64,000 nucleotides of DNA from a virus: the IMG/VR virus record IMGVR_UViG_3300028829_005098, positions 1 through 64,000 of that record. One strand, written 5' to 3'. Shown piece after piece: positions 34,546 to 43,269 of this stretch. The translations under genes were made by a program, and so were the position numbers. The notes under the pieces were generated by a model. It saw only the letters and a list, made by a program, of their open reading frames with translations. It did no database searches and was not told the origin of the DNA. The first letter of the stretch is position 1, and the number at the start of each line of letters is the position of its first letter.

Positions 34546-35886
34546 TTATCCTATATATAAAAAGTTTGGGACCTTTCTTAAATTTTCTTGTAGATTATCT
34601 GATACTTGATTTAGTTGCTCACTCGTTGTACTGCGACTTGTTACTTCTAAATCCTCCCGTAACTCAGTTATCAATTGTTCTTTTTCTTGTTGTGCTTCTG
34701 CTCTTAATGCATCTCCGTCTAGAGATGTTTCACCACCTGGAATTGGAATGCTTTGATATTTTGCACGAATTGCTCCCAATAATTCTTTGCACAAAGATAA
34801 ATAGTATTTCATTATCCATCGTTTTCCTACATCGTTTATTCCAGAAAAAGTATGAAATTGATAAGGAACATTACTAAAGTCGGTAATTGTACTATCTTCT
34901 GTTGTATTTGATGAAGTAGATGTAGTTGTAGAAGATCCTGAATCTACACCTGTTTGTGTGTTATCAATTACAACGTGTTGGGTCGTTTCTTCAGTAACAC
35001 TTGTTTGTGTCTTTGGCATTGTATTAAACTCGTCTGCATCAACATAGTTTTGAACTGCAGCTATATCTCTTTCTCGTTTATAAACATAATCAAACCACAA
35101 TGTAAAATCTTTTTCAGGTACAGGAAATAACGTAAGTTTATTATTTACTATTTCAAATCCGTATGCACTTCTACGTATTTGTTCGTTAAACTCGATTGCC
35201 TGTAAACGCATTAAGTCTTCGTTTAGAGGACGAAGCAGAAATTGTGTTCCAACAGGAGACATTCCAGCCCAATTAAACTCACTTAACAGATTACTATGAC
35301 TCATACCAGAATTAGACATAGGATCATAGATTTTATTCAATGCAGGTGGTGGGTTATGAAATATTCTTTTTACCTCAATTTTTTCAGGTCTTTTTTCACC
35401 TGTTTTTGCATCTATATAATACTTGTCAAATAATCCTTGTAGGTCATAGGTTTGTACACCTTTTTTAACATTTAGTTTTTGCTTTCTCCAATCTACATTA
35501 CCACCAACACCCACTTCCGCACCATATGCTTCTGATAATTTTAAATAAAACGGAAGTGGTTGTGTGTTCATAACCGTAGTAGTTAAATTTACACTAGACG
35601 AAGTACCCTTTAAACTATATAAGTTTTGCTTAATAGAGAATTGATTGATTTGTCCTGAATATTCTGTTACTGCTTCTTCGTAACAAGCATAAAATTGCAT
35701 ATCAATCATTTCAACATCAACCACAGGGTACCCAAGTCTTCTAGCTGCCCAGTCGGCAGCCCTTGGTGCAAATGCTACAAAGTCCACATCATCATCAAAG
35801 AATCCAAATGGTGTTTTACCTACGGGTGATGTTACAACACCTTCCCATCTTATTCGTTCTAGTTCAGGGTTTTCGTTATTCTCCAT
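34546..35886 (-). CDS. Neck / head completion protein (T4 gp13-like)
   Basis: 446 residues. PRAADWAARRLGYPVVDVEM followed by IDMQFYACYEEAVTEYSGQI is a signature of gp13-type connector proteins in marine T4-like phages. It closes the packaged head and offers the docking site for the tail. The middle has a Ser/Thr-rich disordered stretch (TGVDSGSSTTTSTSSNTTED), and GKRWIMKYYLSLCKELLGAI is a conserved helix pair near residue 355. It is the first gene after the capsid terminator, with the ATATTTAT motif only 4 bases from its ATG and no Shine-Dalgarno sequence. Confidence 0.62.
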   Translation of the reverse strand: MENNENPELERIRWEGVVTSPVGKTPFGFFDDDVDFVAFAPRAADWAARRLGYPVVDVEMIDMQFYACYEEAVTEYSGQINQFSIKQNLYSLKGTSSSVNLTTTVMNTQPLPFYLKLSEAYGAEVGVGGNVDWRKQKLNVKKGVQTYDLQGLFDKYYIDAKTGEKRPEKIEVKRIFHNPPPALNKIYDPMSNSGMSHSNLLSEFNWAGMSPVGTQFLLRPLNEDLMRLQAIEFNEQIRRSAYGFEIVNNKLTLFPVPEKDFTLWFDYVYKRERDIAAVQNYVDADEFNTMPKTQTSVTEETTQHVVIDNTQTGVDSGSSTTTSTSSNTTEDSTITDFSNVPYQFHTFSGINDVGKRWIMKYYLSLCKELLGAIRAKYQSIPIPGGETSLDGDALRAEAQQEKEQLITELREDLEVTSRSTTSEQLNQVSDNLQENLRKVPNFLYIG

Positions 35887-35890
35887 GTGT

Positions 35891-35898
35891 ATAAATAT
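35891..35898 (-). promoter_or_regulatory. ATATTTAT motif 4 bases before the gp13-like start
   Basis: Coding-strand AATATTTATACACATG. It lies between the capsid terminator and the gp13-like ATG, so it is the only candidate promoter for the neck genes. Confidence 0.55.
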
Positions 35899-35928
35899 TA
35901 TGCTATATTCATAATCGTTATAAAATAA

Positions 35929-35954
35929 AAGAGGGGTTCAAAAGAACCCCTCTT
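35929..35954 (-). terminator. Intrinsic terminator after the major capsid gene
   Basis: A perfect 11-bp stem AAGAGGGGTTC / GAACCCCTCTT with a four-base loop, followed on the coding strand by TTTTATTTTAT. It lies 26 bases past the capsid stop codon. Confidence 0.9.
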
Positions 35955-35979
35955 AAATTTTGTGTTATCCTTAACAGAA

Positions 35980-37485
35980 TTACAGAGAATCTGTACCTGT
36001 AACGGAGAGTTTTCCGTAGAATTCTGGACGAACCATCTTCTTAGCATAACGAGTCATTACTCCACGACGTGGTGTGAAGTTAACTGGATCGTATACCAAA
36101 GGAGTTTGGATCAACGGAATGTACGGAGCATAAACTGCACCTGTTTCAAGGAAGTTTGTTCCACGGAATCCAACAAGAACGTCACCACTTGTCATGTATG
36201 GGTTCTTGTAGACTTGGAAACGATTGTTCAATGCACCAACCTTGGTAACACCCATTGCGAACTGAGACTGATTTCCGTCTGTGTCAGCTGCATATCCTGG
36301 GATACTTTCAAGAACGGTAGCAACTTGTGGAGAACAAACCAAGAAGTTTGCACCACCACGAAGAGTCAATTGATGAATTGTGTTACTCACCTTTTGAATC
36401 TTTGTACCGAGTTTCTGAAAGAATGTTCCCTGGGTTTCACCACCAGTAAGAGCACCGTTTGCCTCAAATGTTCCACCGTCTGTGTGTGCGTTCACGATAA
36501 GCATATCAAGAATTTCCAAATCAATTTCCATTGAAACGTACTCAGAAAGAAGAGAAGTCAATTCTGCTTCTGCGTCAATACTATGATATGCGTTAAGGTC
36601 TTGTGCCAACTCAGGTGTCCAAACTGCTTTCAACTTACGTGTCTTTGCAACGATTGGTTCACTTTTGAGTTCCAAGTTTACTTCAGGAATACCGATGTCT
36701 TTTTGAAGACCTGTATCAGCTGCGTCAGTAGAGTTACCGAGATTATCTTCAAAGTCACCACGTGTGATGTCGGTTGTTTGTGCATGATAGTCAATATTTG
36801 TATTTCCTGTTGCGTCTGCAGCGACAGAAAGATTCACGGTTACATCACCACTTGCTTCGACATTAATTCCTGTGATGCTACCAACTGAAGATTTCCATGC
36901 TCTCCAACCATCAACATCAGCATTCAATGCTTTACCTAGAGTTGTGGTAGCAGTTGTTGTTGCTTCCCCTTCTCCTGCACTTTCAACTGTCATTGCTACA
37001 GTTGCTTGTTTGTCATTGATTGAGTAACCATGACGTCCTGCTCCGTAAAGACCACCTGTTGCTTGGTCGGTTGAACCGAGTTTTGCGTCTGATGTTCCAC
37101 CGAAAAGACTCTCACTTGATCCTTGAAGTGACTGATTTGTTCCATACTTAAAGTCTAAGTAGAAAATCAATCCGGATGGAAGATTCATTGGTTGAACGGA
37201 AACGAATTCCTTTGATGCGATTTCTGCGAATACACGACGAACGAGAGGAAGTGCTACTCCACTCCATTCTTCTGATCCAGAAGATGTTCCTGTGCGTGAT
37301 GCTTCATCGATCAACTGCTTTGCTTGGTTTTCTAAAAGAATGGACATACCACTCTTTTCTGTGTCTGTTGTAATACCTTCAAGAAGTCCTGTTTTTTCCC
37401 ATTTTGTTACCAAACCACGGGTTTCTGCCATAAGACGTGCTTGAGGATTACTACTTTCTTTTAATAATTTACTGATTTCACTCAT
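35980..37485 (-). CDS. Major capsid protein (T4 gp23-like)
   Basis: The main head shell protein. Recognised by EEWSGVALPLVRRVFAEIAS and FVSVQPMNLPSGLIFYLDFK (about residues 70-115), TPELAQDLNAYHSIDAEAEL with the following MEIDLEILDML, and the C-terminal LVCSPQVATVLESIPGYA and YKNPYMTSGDVLVGFRG. At 501 residues it matches T4 gp23 (521). The N-terminal 65 residues should be removed by the gp21 protease as in T4; LLEGITT near residue 35 contains an L-x-E type site. It has AGAGGAAA before the ATG and a strong terminator after the stop. Confidence 0.97.
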   Translation of the reverse strand: MSEISKLLKESSNPQARLMAETRGLVTKWEKTGLLEGITTDTEKSGMSILLENQAKQLIDEASRTGTSSGSEEWSGVALPLVRRVFAEIASKEFVSVQPMNLPSGLIFYLDFKYGTNQSLQGSSESLFGGTSDAKLGSTDQATGGLYGAGRHGYSINDKQATVAMTVESAGEGEATTTATTTLGKALNADVDGWRAWKSSVGSITGINVEASGDVTVNLSVAADATGNTNIDYHAQTTDITRGDFEDNLGNSTDAADTGLQKDIGIPEVNLELKSEPIVAKTRKLKAVWTPELAQDLNAYHSIDAEAELTSLLSEYVSMEIDLEILDMLIVNAHTDGGTFEANGALTGGETQGTFFQKLGTKIQKVSNTIHQLTLRGGANFLVCSPQVATVLESIPGYAADTDGNQSQFAMGVTKVGALNNRFQVYKNPYMTSGDVLVGFRGTNFLETGAVYAPYIPLIQTPLVYDPVNFTPRRGVMTRYAKKMVRPEFYGKLSVTGTDSL

Positions 37486-37515
37486 TTTGAGATTTCCTCT
37501 TTTTAGATTGTTTTA

Positions 37516-38829
37516 TTATGATTTAATACCTGCAAGTTTCTTGAATCTGTTAGCCATTTCATCGCCTTCAGATAAAATTCTCTTGGAGGGTTTTGTTGAT
37601 TTTATTGCCTTGGATGCAATTCCTTCGGTCAAAGGATTCTTTTCAGTTTTTTCCTTTTTAACTGTGTGTGTGTTTTTAACAGACTCAGTACGAGAACCGA
37701 ATGATTCACCCAATGTTGCATATACTAATTTTGCTTCACGAACATTCTTTGTGAGATCAAAACTTTCTACAACTTTTATTTTTTGTTCTTCATTTAATCC
37801 AAATTTCTTAAACAACTTATTTGTATAAAGCAATTTTGCATTAAGAAGATTTACTTCATTTAACTTACCTCGCAAAAATTTATAAACCTTGCGGTATTCA
37901 TCATTTTCTTTTTGAAGCTTTTCGTTTTCAGTTTTAAGTTCAGAAATTTCTGAATCACCTTCTGCTTCTTCAATTTTGGTTTCTTCTTCAAGTTCCTTGA
38001 GGATTTCTTCAAGATTGATTTCTTCATCGTCTGATTCATCGGATTCTTCTTCTGCATCTTCTTCTTCGGATTCTTCTTCAGATTCTTCAGATTCTTCTAC
38101 AATTTCTAAATCTATTTCTTCATCAATTTCAGCAACTTTTTCGCAGTTGTCATCTTCGTTTCCAACTTCAGCACTCTGTTTCTTGGTTTCTGGTGGTAAT
38201 TCTTCATCGTCACTATCTGCGATATTTACGTGTTCGTCTCCACCTTTGCCAAGTTCACTTGAACTTGATTGTTCTTCGATTTCTTCTGCTTCTTCTTCTT
38301 CTGACTCATCGTCTTCGGAACATGATGATTCTTCAATTGTCTCTTCCTCTTCTTCAGACTCTTCGTCTGCATCTGCGGATTCTTCAATTGCTTCTTCTTC
38401 TTCTTCGTCTTCTACATCAAGTTCTTGTTCAAGTTCTTTGATGATAGATTCCAAATCAAATGAATCTTCTTCAATATCTTCCTCTTCTTCTTCGTCAGAA
38501 AGATCAAGTTCTGGTTCTTCAGATGCTACTTCTTCTTCATCGGCAACTTCTACTTCATCAGATACTTCAACTTCATCTTCTGCTGGAATTTCTTCCTCTG
38601 CTTCACCTTCGTCGTCTTCGGAGTATGAACCCTCTTCAACTTCATCAGAAACTTCTACTTCTTCTGATTCTTCGTCTTCAAGATCAAGTTCTTCTTCTTT
38701 CAACTTCTTGGTAAGCATACTCTGTAAACGTGGTGCGAAAGCTTCTTCAAGAGCAAGTCTTGCATTTGCAAGAGCTGTCTCACGAACTGCCTTAGCGTCC
38801 ACCATAGCTTCTTTAAGTAATTTACTCAT
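37516..38829 (-). CDS. Prohead scaffold core protein (T4 gp22-like), very acidic
   Basis: 437 residues. The N-terminus (LLKEAMVDAKAVRETALANA, then RLALEEAFAPRLQSML) and the C-terminal half (DEYRKVYKFLRGKLNEVNLL, LYTNKLFKKFGLNEEQK and the end NRFKKLAGI) match gp22-type scaffold proteins, which fill the prohead and are cleaved by gp21. Between them, residues 45-290 are almost only Glu, Asp and Ser, an insertion that makes it far longer than T4 gp22 (269). Position directly before the capsid gene is as in T4. Repeat-like codon use (GAA, GAT, TCT) gives long spurious frames on the other strand. Confidence 0.85.
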   Translation of the reverse strand: MSKLLKEAMVDAKAVRETALANARLALEEAFAPRLQSMLTKKLKEEELDLEDEESEEVEVSDEVEEGSYSEDDEGEAEEEIPAEDEVEVSDEVEVADEEEVASEEPELDLSDEEEEEDIEEDSFDLESIIKELEQELDVEDEEEEEAIEESADADEESEEEEETIEESSCSEDDESEEEEAEEIEEQSSSSELGKGGDEHVNIADSDDEELPPETKKQSAEVGNEDDNCEKVAEIDEEIDLEIVEESEESEEESEEEDAEEESDESDDEEINLEEILKELEEETKIEEAEGDSEISELKTENEKLQKENDEYRKVYKFLRGKLNEVNLLNAKLLYTNKLFKKFGLNEEQKIKVVESFDLTKNVREAKLVYATLGESFGSRTESVKNTHTVKKEKTEKNPLTEGIASKAIKSTKPSKRILSEGDEMANRFKKLAGIKS

Positions 38830-38932
38830 GGTTAATTATCCTTAATATTGTGTGTTGGTAAAGTCATTTTATGGGACTTCAAATAATTAAAACCTTTATA
38901 TTGTGTTTTTAATGGGTAAAAACATTTTAAAA

Positions 38933-38940
38933 ATAAATAT
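38933..38940 (-). promoter_or_regulatory. ATATTTAT promoter-like motif of the scaffold-capsid unit
   Basis: Coding-strand GTATATATTTATTT, 103 bases before the gp22 ATG, in a 210-base AT-rich gap. The rest of that gap shows only A/T runs and an AAGGA before the start codon. Confidence 0.5.
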
Positions 38941-39039
38941 ATACTTATATTCGAAAATATCTAAAAATATATAAAAATATTAAAAAAAGGGAAGATTACT
39001 TCTTTTTTTTTTGTTAATTAAGTGTTTTTGTGTGAAAAT

Positions 39040-39642
39040 TTAAAGAATTTTCTTATTTCCAAGCATTCTATTGAGTTTCTCTGCCAAAGTAATCTTTGTC
39101 CAATTCTCACGAACCTTGTAAGTTTTTCCGTCAACTTCAAATTCAGTATCACCATCTTCACGTGCTTTTTTAACAGCCGCACCAAATGCGTTACCTTCTT
39201 CTACATCGTCTTCGTCTTCGTCTTCACCAGTAAATTCTTCAGTATCTTCTACATCTTCATTTACTTCTTTCTTTTCTTTTAATTTATATTTCTTTCCACC
39301 TACTTCAAATTCCTTTTCTCCGTTCTCACGGGCTGCTTTTACAGCTGCACCAAAAGCATTTCCTTCGTCTATTTTTTCGTCTTCGTCGGAATCATCTGAT
39401 TTTCCTTGTTTTTTAAGAATTGCTTTCTTAAGTGGTTCAGGAAGTTTTTCTTGTGCCTTTGTAAGACCTTCTTCAACATCTTCCTTATCGTCGGAGTCTT
39501 CGGAATTACCTTGCTTTTTAAGAATTGCCTTCTTAAGTGGTTCAGGAAGTTTTTCTTGTGCCTTTGTAAGACCTTCTAAAAGACCCATTTCGTTTGCTAC
39601 TTCTTCTACTAATTCTTTAAGTTCTTTTCTTGTAATTTTCAT
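39040..39642 (-). CDS. Acidic repeat protein of the prohead region
   Basis: 200 residues built from two duplicated modules. Module A (GLTKAQEKLPEPLKKAILKK) occurs twice at about residues 22-45 and 57-80. Module B (GNAFGAAVKKAREDGDTEFE, then VDGKTYKVRE) occurs twice at about 93-125 and 147-178. Acidic linkers (EDSDDKEDVEE) join them. The N-terminus MKITRKELKELVEEVANEMG followed by LLEG resembles a T4-type capsid targeting sequence with an L-x-E cleavage site. It lies between the protease and scaffold genes where T4 internal and core proteins map. Likely an internal head protein; function not known. Confidence 0.6.
   Translation of the reverse strand: MKITRKELKELVEEVANEMGLLEGLTKAQEKLPEPLKKAILKKQGNSEDSDDKEDVEEGLTKAQEKLPEPLKKAILKKQGKSDDSDEDEKIDEGNAFGAAVKAARENGEKEFEVGGKKYKLKEKKEVNEDVEDTEEFTGEDEDEDDVEEGNAFGAAVKKAREDGDTEFEVDGKTYKVRENWTKITLAEKLNRMLGNKKIL
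39426..39577 (-). repeat. 47-base direct repeat inside the acidic repeat gene
   Basis: The same 47 bases occur at 39426-39472 and 39531-39577, encoding the AQEKLPEPLKKA part of module A. Identity at the DNA level indicates a recent duplication or ongoing homogenisation. Confidence 0.85.
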
Positions 39643-39655
39643 AATCGGTGTTTCC

Positions 39656-40366
39656 TCATAAGAACATATTGTGTCCTGTTGAAATTCTTTTCATATTTTC
39701 AAATGCAGTTCCTGATGTAAAGGATTTCTTACCGCAGTTTGTTTGTGGTTTTATAGTTGTTTCTTCTTTTACTACATTATCAAAAAATCTTTTTGATAAT
39801 AATCGTGTTGTGTAATTTAAATCTATGTCGTTCTCAGAAAGAATACTTGCTTGTTTTACAAGATATTCAAATAATCCACTGAAAGATGTTTTATCATATA
39901 ACTTGTTTTCAACAATATTGTTAATATGCTCAAAAACCAATTCACTAAAATTCTCTTTAAAGTCCTGATCTTCATAGATATAATCTATCAATTTCTCGGA
40001 ATTATGTGCATCTACTTCTGTTAAAATATGACTTCCATCTCCACATATTCTAGAAAGTTGTTCACGGGTAGACATATTTGCTTCCATTAACTCACCATAA
40101 AAATCAGGATCTGCATGAAATTCATATGAAGTCATTTCATTTGTATAATGACCACCAAAATAAGAATCACTTTCATGTTTATATTCTAATTTGTTTTCAA
40201 TCGCAAATGTATTCGCATTTTCAATTGTACCTTCACAAACTACATCACGTGCAATACCACTAAAACTAATTGTCTTTTTTACTAACTTACCTGTAATTCT
40301 AGGTGATTCGTTTAATCTTTCAAGTAAAACTTTACGTACAAACTTTTTTAATTCATTTTTATTCAT
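39656..40366 (-). CDS. Head-region protein with targeting-like N-terminus, unknown function
   Basis: 236 residues from the ATG at 40366, which has CGGAG 9 bases upstream; an earlier in-frame start exists but lacks this signal. The N-terminus MNKNELKKFVRKVLLERLNE is a basic amphipathic helix ending in an L-x-E site, like neighbouring head proteins. The remainder (NKLEYKHESDSYFGGHYTNE, ADPDFYGELMEANM, VFEHINNIVENKLY) matches nothing I know. Its ATG overlaps the end of the previous gene by 8 bases. Confidence 0.6.
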   Translation of the reverse strand: MNKNELKKFVRKVLLERLNESPRITGKLVKKTISFSGIARDVVCEGTIENANTFAIENKLEYKHESDSYFGGHYTNEMTSYEFHADPDFYGELMEANMSTREQLSRICGDGSHILTEVDAHNSEKLIDYIYEDQDFKENFSELVFEHINNIVENKLYDKTSFSGLFEYLVKQASILSENDIDLNYTTRLLSKRFFDNVVKEETTIKPQTNCGKKSFTSGTAFENMKRISTGHNMFL

Positions 40367-40817
40367 GTGGTTCTTCTCCGTGAATTTCAAAATATCTATT
40401 TAATATGTTTCCCATATCTTCGTATAAACTCTGCATTCTTTGTGTATAAACTTGTCGTTCTTTTGCAGTTCTATAAAAATCTTTTGCAAGTGTTTTTATT
40501 TCTTTTAAATTTCTTTTTACACTTATTCCATCGAACCAATCTTCCGTTTCGTTTAAAATACAGGTAGACGCATTTTCTACTATATTACATATATCCTCGG
40601 CAACATCCATGTCTTTTGCCTCAAGTGCTATGTATCTTTGATATTTTCCAAATTTAGAAATCTTCTCAGATGCTAATTTTTTTTGTTCATGTGAAAGACC
40701 CTCATCGGAAAATCTTTCTGTTTTTGGATCATATTCATTGAGTTGTTGCTTTTCTTGTTCTTCTTTAAGAACTTCAAGAATTGTACTTTTTATTAACGAT
40801 ACGGTTTCTTTGTTCAT
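40359..40817 (-). CDS. Head-region helical protein, unknown function
   Basis: 152 residues, charged and helical. It starts MNKETVSLIKSTILEVLKEE and has QQLNEYD shortly after, again a targeting-like helix followed by an L-x-E site. The later part (RNLKEIKTLAKDFYRTAKER, QVYTQRMQSLYEDMGNILNR) suggests a helical bundle. It follows the protease gene by 2 bases, so they are co-translated. Probably an internal or core head protein. Confidence 0.58.
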   Translation of the reverse strand: MNKETVSLIKSTILEVLKEEQEKQQLNEYDPKTERFSDEGLSHEQKKLASEKISKFGKYQRYIALEAKDMDVAEDICNIVENASTCILNETEDWFDGISVKRNLKEIKTLAKDFYRTAKERQVYTQRMQSLYEDMGNILNRYFEIHGEEPHE

Positions 40818-40819
40818 TA

Positions 40820-41449
40820 TTATTCTCCAAATTCTCCAAGAATATCGTGAATGATTGATTCCACCTTACAATATTTTGTACAAACACGTCCATCTGTTAC
40901 TACTTTACTTTCATTTATATTAACCGACTCACTAAGGTTAACAGGTTCCAAGAAAGCACCACGTGTAGATGGATTGCTTACAAAATCAAATGCTACTAAT
41001 TCAAAATCATCATTTACAATTGTTTTACCTTCAGACTCACGAGTTGTTCCCATACCACGTGAACTTATACCAAGTGTAATACCTGATTTAAACAATTCTT
41101 TTAGAATATTTCCAGACGGAGTGCTAAGAACTTCCACTTCACCGACTAGGTTATTGTCTTCCCACCACATCTTAGTTACATTGTGACTTACATTTTGTAG
41201 ATTAACAACACTACTCTCTGGGTGATCTAATTCCCCAAGTGCACGTCTATCATCGATAAGTTCCTTGTATTTTGATGATTCTCTTTCAAGAAGACTGCGT
41301 GAATATACACGACCATTCTGATTCTGTTCAGATGCTTTTTGTAAAATCCCCCGCACCAATAGTCTACCAGAGTTTTTTTCTATACTTTCACTTATTTGTT
41401 CACGTGTGAACTCAAAGGGCATTGTGGATACTATTATATTCTTTGCCAT
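40820..41449 (-). CDS. Prohead maturation protease (T4 gp21-like)
   Basis: Serine protease that cleaves scaffold, capsid and internal proteins during head maturation. GRLLVRGILQKASEQNQNGR is the family's start; the catalytic histidine is in LGELDHPESS (about residue 73) and the catalytic serine in TLGISSRGMGT (about 127), with DFELVAFDFVSNPSTRGAFL after it. The 209 residues match T4 gp21 (212). The ATG is preceded at 4 bases by a variant of the promoter-like motif (TTATTTAT) with no Shine-Dalgarno sequence. Confidence 0.95.
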   Translation of the reverse strand: MAKNIIVSTMPFEFTREQISESIEKNSGRLLVRGILQKASEQNQNGRVYSRSLLERESSKYKELIDDRRALGELDHPESSVVNLQNVSHNVTKMWWEDNNLVGEVEVLSTPSGNILKELFKSGITLGISSRGMGTTRESEGKTIVNDDFELVAFDFVSNPSTRGAFLEPVNLSESVNINESKVVTDGRVCTKYCKVESIIHDILGEFGE

Positions 41450-41453
41450 ATCA

Positions 41454-41461
41454 ATAAATAA
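41454..41461 (-). promoter_or_regulatory. Variant TTATTTAT motif 4 bases before the protease start
   Basis: Coding-strand ATACTTATTTATTGATATG. One base differs from the common motif, but the short spacing to the start codon matches the other five close copies. Confidence 0.35.
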
Positions 41462-41523
41462 GTATATACATATCCATATTTATTTACTTTTTTTAACAAA
41501 GAATTTTATATACTATTTTATAG

Positions 41524-42393
41524 TTAAGAATTTCTTATTCTAAAAAAGGTATTAACGACTTCATATAAATCGTTAGTATTTCCTAGTAATTCACCTTTAT
41601 TATTTTTTACTAAATAAAAATTATCACTATATAAAATCTCATTTAAACGCACGTCGTTTTTGGTAATTTCAAATTTATATGTATTATTTTCAGTCAATGT
41701 ATAAGTAAAGTTACACTCGTTTTCTTGTAATAAAATTCTAAAATGATTTAAAGTATCCTCACTCAAACTTTCACTTGGAACTTTTTCTGGTAAATCATCA
41801 TGTTTTGTTTTTGCCATTTTCTTTGCGTCATCGTCACCGATATCATTAGCAAGTTTTTTAATCTTAGAATATAAATCAGCATCTATATCAGATTTTTTTA
41901 ATTCACCTGAATTATATGCGTGAACCATTCCAAATAATCTTTGTTGTGATTTAGAGACGGACTTTTCTGAGATACTTTCATTTGCTTCATCTTTCTCTTC
42001 GTCTTCATCTTCCTCTTCTTCGTCTGAGTCGGGATCGTCTGTTGGTGGTTCTTCAGTTTTTGATGCTCCATCTCTAGGACCACCCTCTCCTTTCTCACCT
42101 GCGGGGGTGGGTTTTACTTTGTCAATTTCTGAATCGTGTGTATCATGAATTTCATTTTCATCATCAATACCAAGTTCCATCATGGCAACACCTAGTTTTA
42201 CTTTCTTTAGTAATTTTACTACATCTCTCCAATAATCACCGGATAGTTTTTTTCCTTCCTCTGTTTTATGAACAGACGAAATTGACTGACTGAGTTTTTT
42301 AAGCAGGTGTTTGTATTCTTCTATATATGGATCAGCAGACTCTTTAATTTCAGAGTCTGTCGTATCGCAGGTGCCACATCCACATTCGCACAT
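41524..42393 (-). CDS. DUF3008-like head-region protein with cysteine-rich N-terminus
   Basis: 289 residues. It opens MCECGCGTCDTTDSE, with four cysteines in the first nine residues, a possible metal site. The middle has an acidic linker (DDPDSDEEEEDEDEEKDEAN) followed by SKSQQRLFGMVHAYNSGELK and, later, DAKKMAKTKHDDLPEKV, which fits the DUF3008 pattern seen in phage and bacterial proteins. The C-terminal 80 residues (FTYTLTENNTYKFEITKNDV) look beta-rich. It lies just upstream of the protease gene and is presumably an internal head or core protein. Confidence 0.6.
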   Translation of the reverse strand: MCECGCGTCDTTDSEIKESADPYIEEYKHLLKKLSQSISSVHKTEEGKKLSGDYWRDVVKLLKKVKLGVAMMELGIDDENEIHDTHDSEIDKVKPTPAGEKGEGGPRDGASKTEEPPTDDPDSDEEEEDEDEEKDEANESISEKSVSKSQQRLFGMVHAYNSGELKKSDIDADLYSKIKKLANDIGDDDAKKMAKTKHDDLPEKVPSESLSEDTLNHFRILLQENECNFTYTLTENNTYKFEITKNDVRLNEILYSDNFYLVKNNKGELLGNTNDLYEVVNTFFRIRNS

Positions 42394-42395
42394 AA

Positions 42396-42782
42396 TTAGT
42401 TGCTCAGTTTATTACCCAAATCTGCTACACTTTTTACAATAGATACAAGATGGTCACTTATATTTTGCTTTGTTATATGTACATCGTTGTTTGTATTTTT
42501 TGCACAAGCACTTGTATTAAAATTAAAATTATAGGAATACTCGTGTGTCTTTTCATTTTTTTGAACTTTTACTGACACTTCAATATCATCAACTTTAGTT
42601 GATAACGAAATAGAATTACCCGTTGCAGTCCAATTATCACCAAACTTTTTTTGTAAAGCATTTCCCTTTCCGGCAGAAACTATTTTTTTCTGTTTGCTTT
42701 TTCTTGCTCTTGCAGCCTCCATTGCTTCTGAGATTTTAATTGAATTTCCAGATACTACATCTAATTTTACACAATCTTTCAT
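42396..42782 (-). CDS. Small head-region protein, unknown function
   Basis: 128 residues. The first 50 are basic (EAMEAARARKSKQKKIVSAG, NALQKKFGDNW); the rest (SISLSTKVDDIEVSVKVQKN, HEYSYNFNFNTSACAKNTN) looks like alternating beta strands. No known family. It is tightly packed between its neighbours (2 and 7 bases). Confidence 0.58.
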   Translation of the reverse strand: MKDCVKLDVVSGNSIKISEAMEAARARKSKQKKIVSAGKGNALQKKFGDNWTATGNSISLSTKVDDIEVSVKVQKNEKTHEYSYNFNFNTSACAKNTNNDVHITKQNISDHLVSIVKSVADLGNKLSN

Positions 42783-42789
42783 AATTTTT

Positions 42790-43269
42790 TTACCTTAGTT
42801 CTTTTATTTTTCTTGAGATGTTTTTTAATTTTTCATCAATCTTTAGCAAATGCTTACTTGTTGTTTTCCACATTTTACTAGTATGTACTTTTGATTCACC
42901 TTTATACCTAGACGATACATTCAAAAGTTTATCTATTTCAGATACTAATTTTCTAATTTCTCGCACTGCAACACCAACCTTTTGCTCGGGTAGTAAATCA
43001 GGATGATCACGAAATATATGATATAAACTTTTTCCTTCGTTTAATTTTATAGTATTTGATTTTTCATTTTCAGTTGTTTTATAGTCAAATACTTCTGCTC
43101 TTTTTTTCTCTCTATCTTTATGAGATTTGTTCTTTTTACTAAAAGCATGAGGTGTTGAATAACCTTGAACGTTTGCAGTTACATTTATCTCTGAAATTTC
43201 GTCTTCATCAAGACACTCTTCGAATATAGACTTTATTAAATCTTTTAACTCACTTTTCTTTATTTGCAT
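42790..43269 (-). CDS. Head-region protein with targeting-like N-terminus
   Basis: 159 residues. MQIKKSELKDLIKSIFEECL followed by DEDEISE is the clearest copy of the shared N-terminal helix of this region with an L-x-E/I-x-E site after it. A disordered polar middle (SKKNKSHKDREKKRAEVFDY) leads to a helical C-terminus (EIRKLVSEIDKLLNVSSRYK, KHLLKIDEKLKNISRKIKEL). It overlaps the previous gene by 20 bases. Probably an internal head protein. Confidence 0.6.
   Translation of the reverse strand: MQIKKSELKDLIKSIFEECLDEDEISEINVTANVQGYSTPHAFSKKNKSHKDREKKRAEVFDYKTTENEKSNTIKLNEGKSLYHIFRDHPDLLPEQKVGVAVREIRKLVSEIDKLLNVSSRYKGESKVHTSKMWKTTSKHLLKIDEKLKNISRKIKELR

Noticed and set aside
35962-36534. Plus-strand open frame of 190 residues rich in Cys
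   Set aside because: Antisense to the C-terminal half of the major capsid gene; its composition reflects the codon bias of the capsid gene.
37976-38845. Long plus-strand open frame of 289 residues rich in Ser
   Set aside because: It is the mirror of the Glu/Asp-rich part of the scaffold gene (GAA/GAT codons read as TTC/ATC and TCT/TCA on the other strand). It has no ribosome binding site and lies fully inside a well-supported gene.
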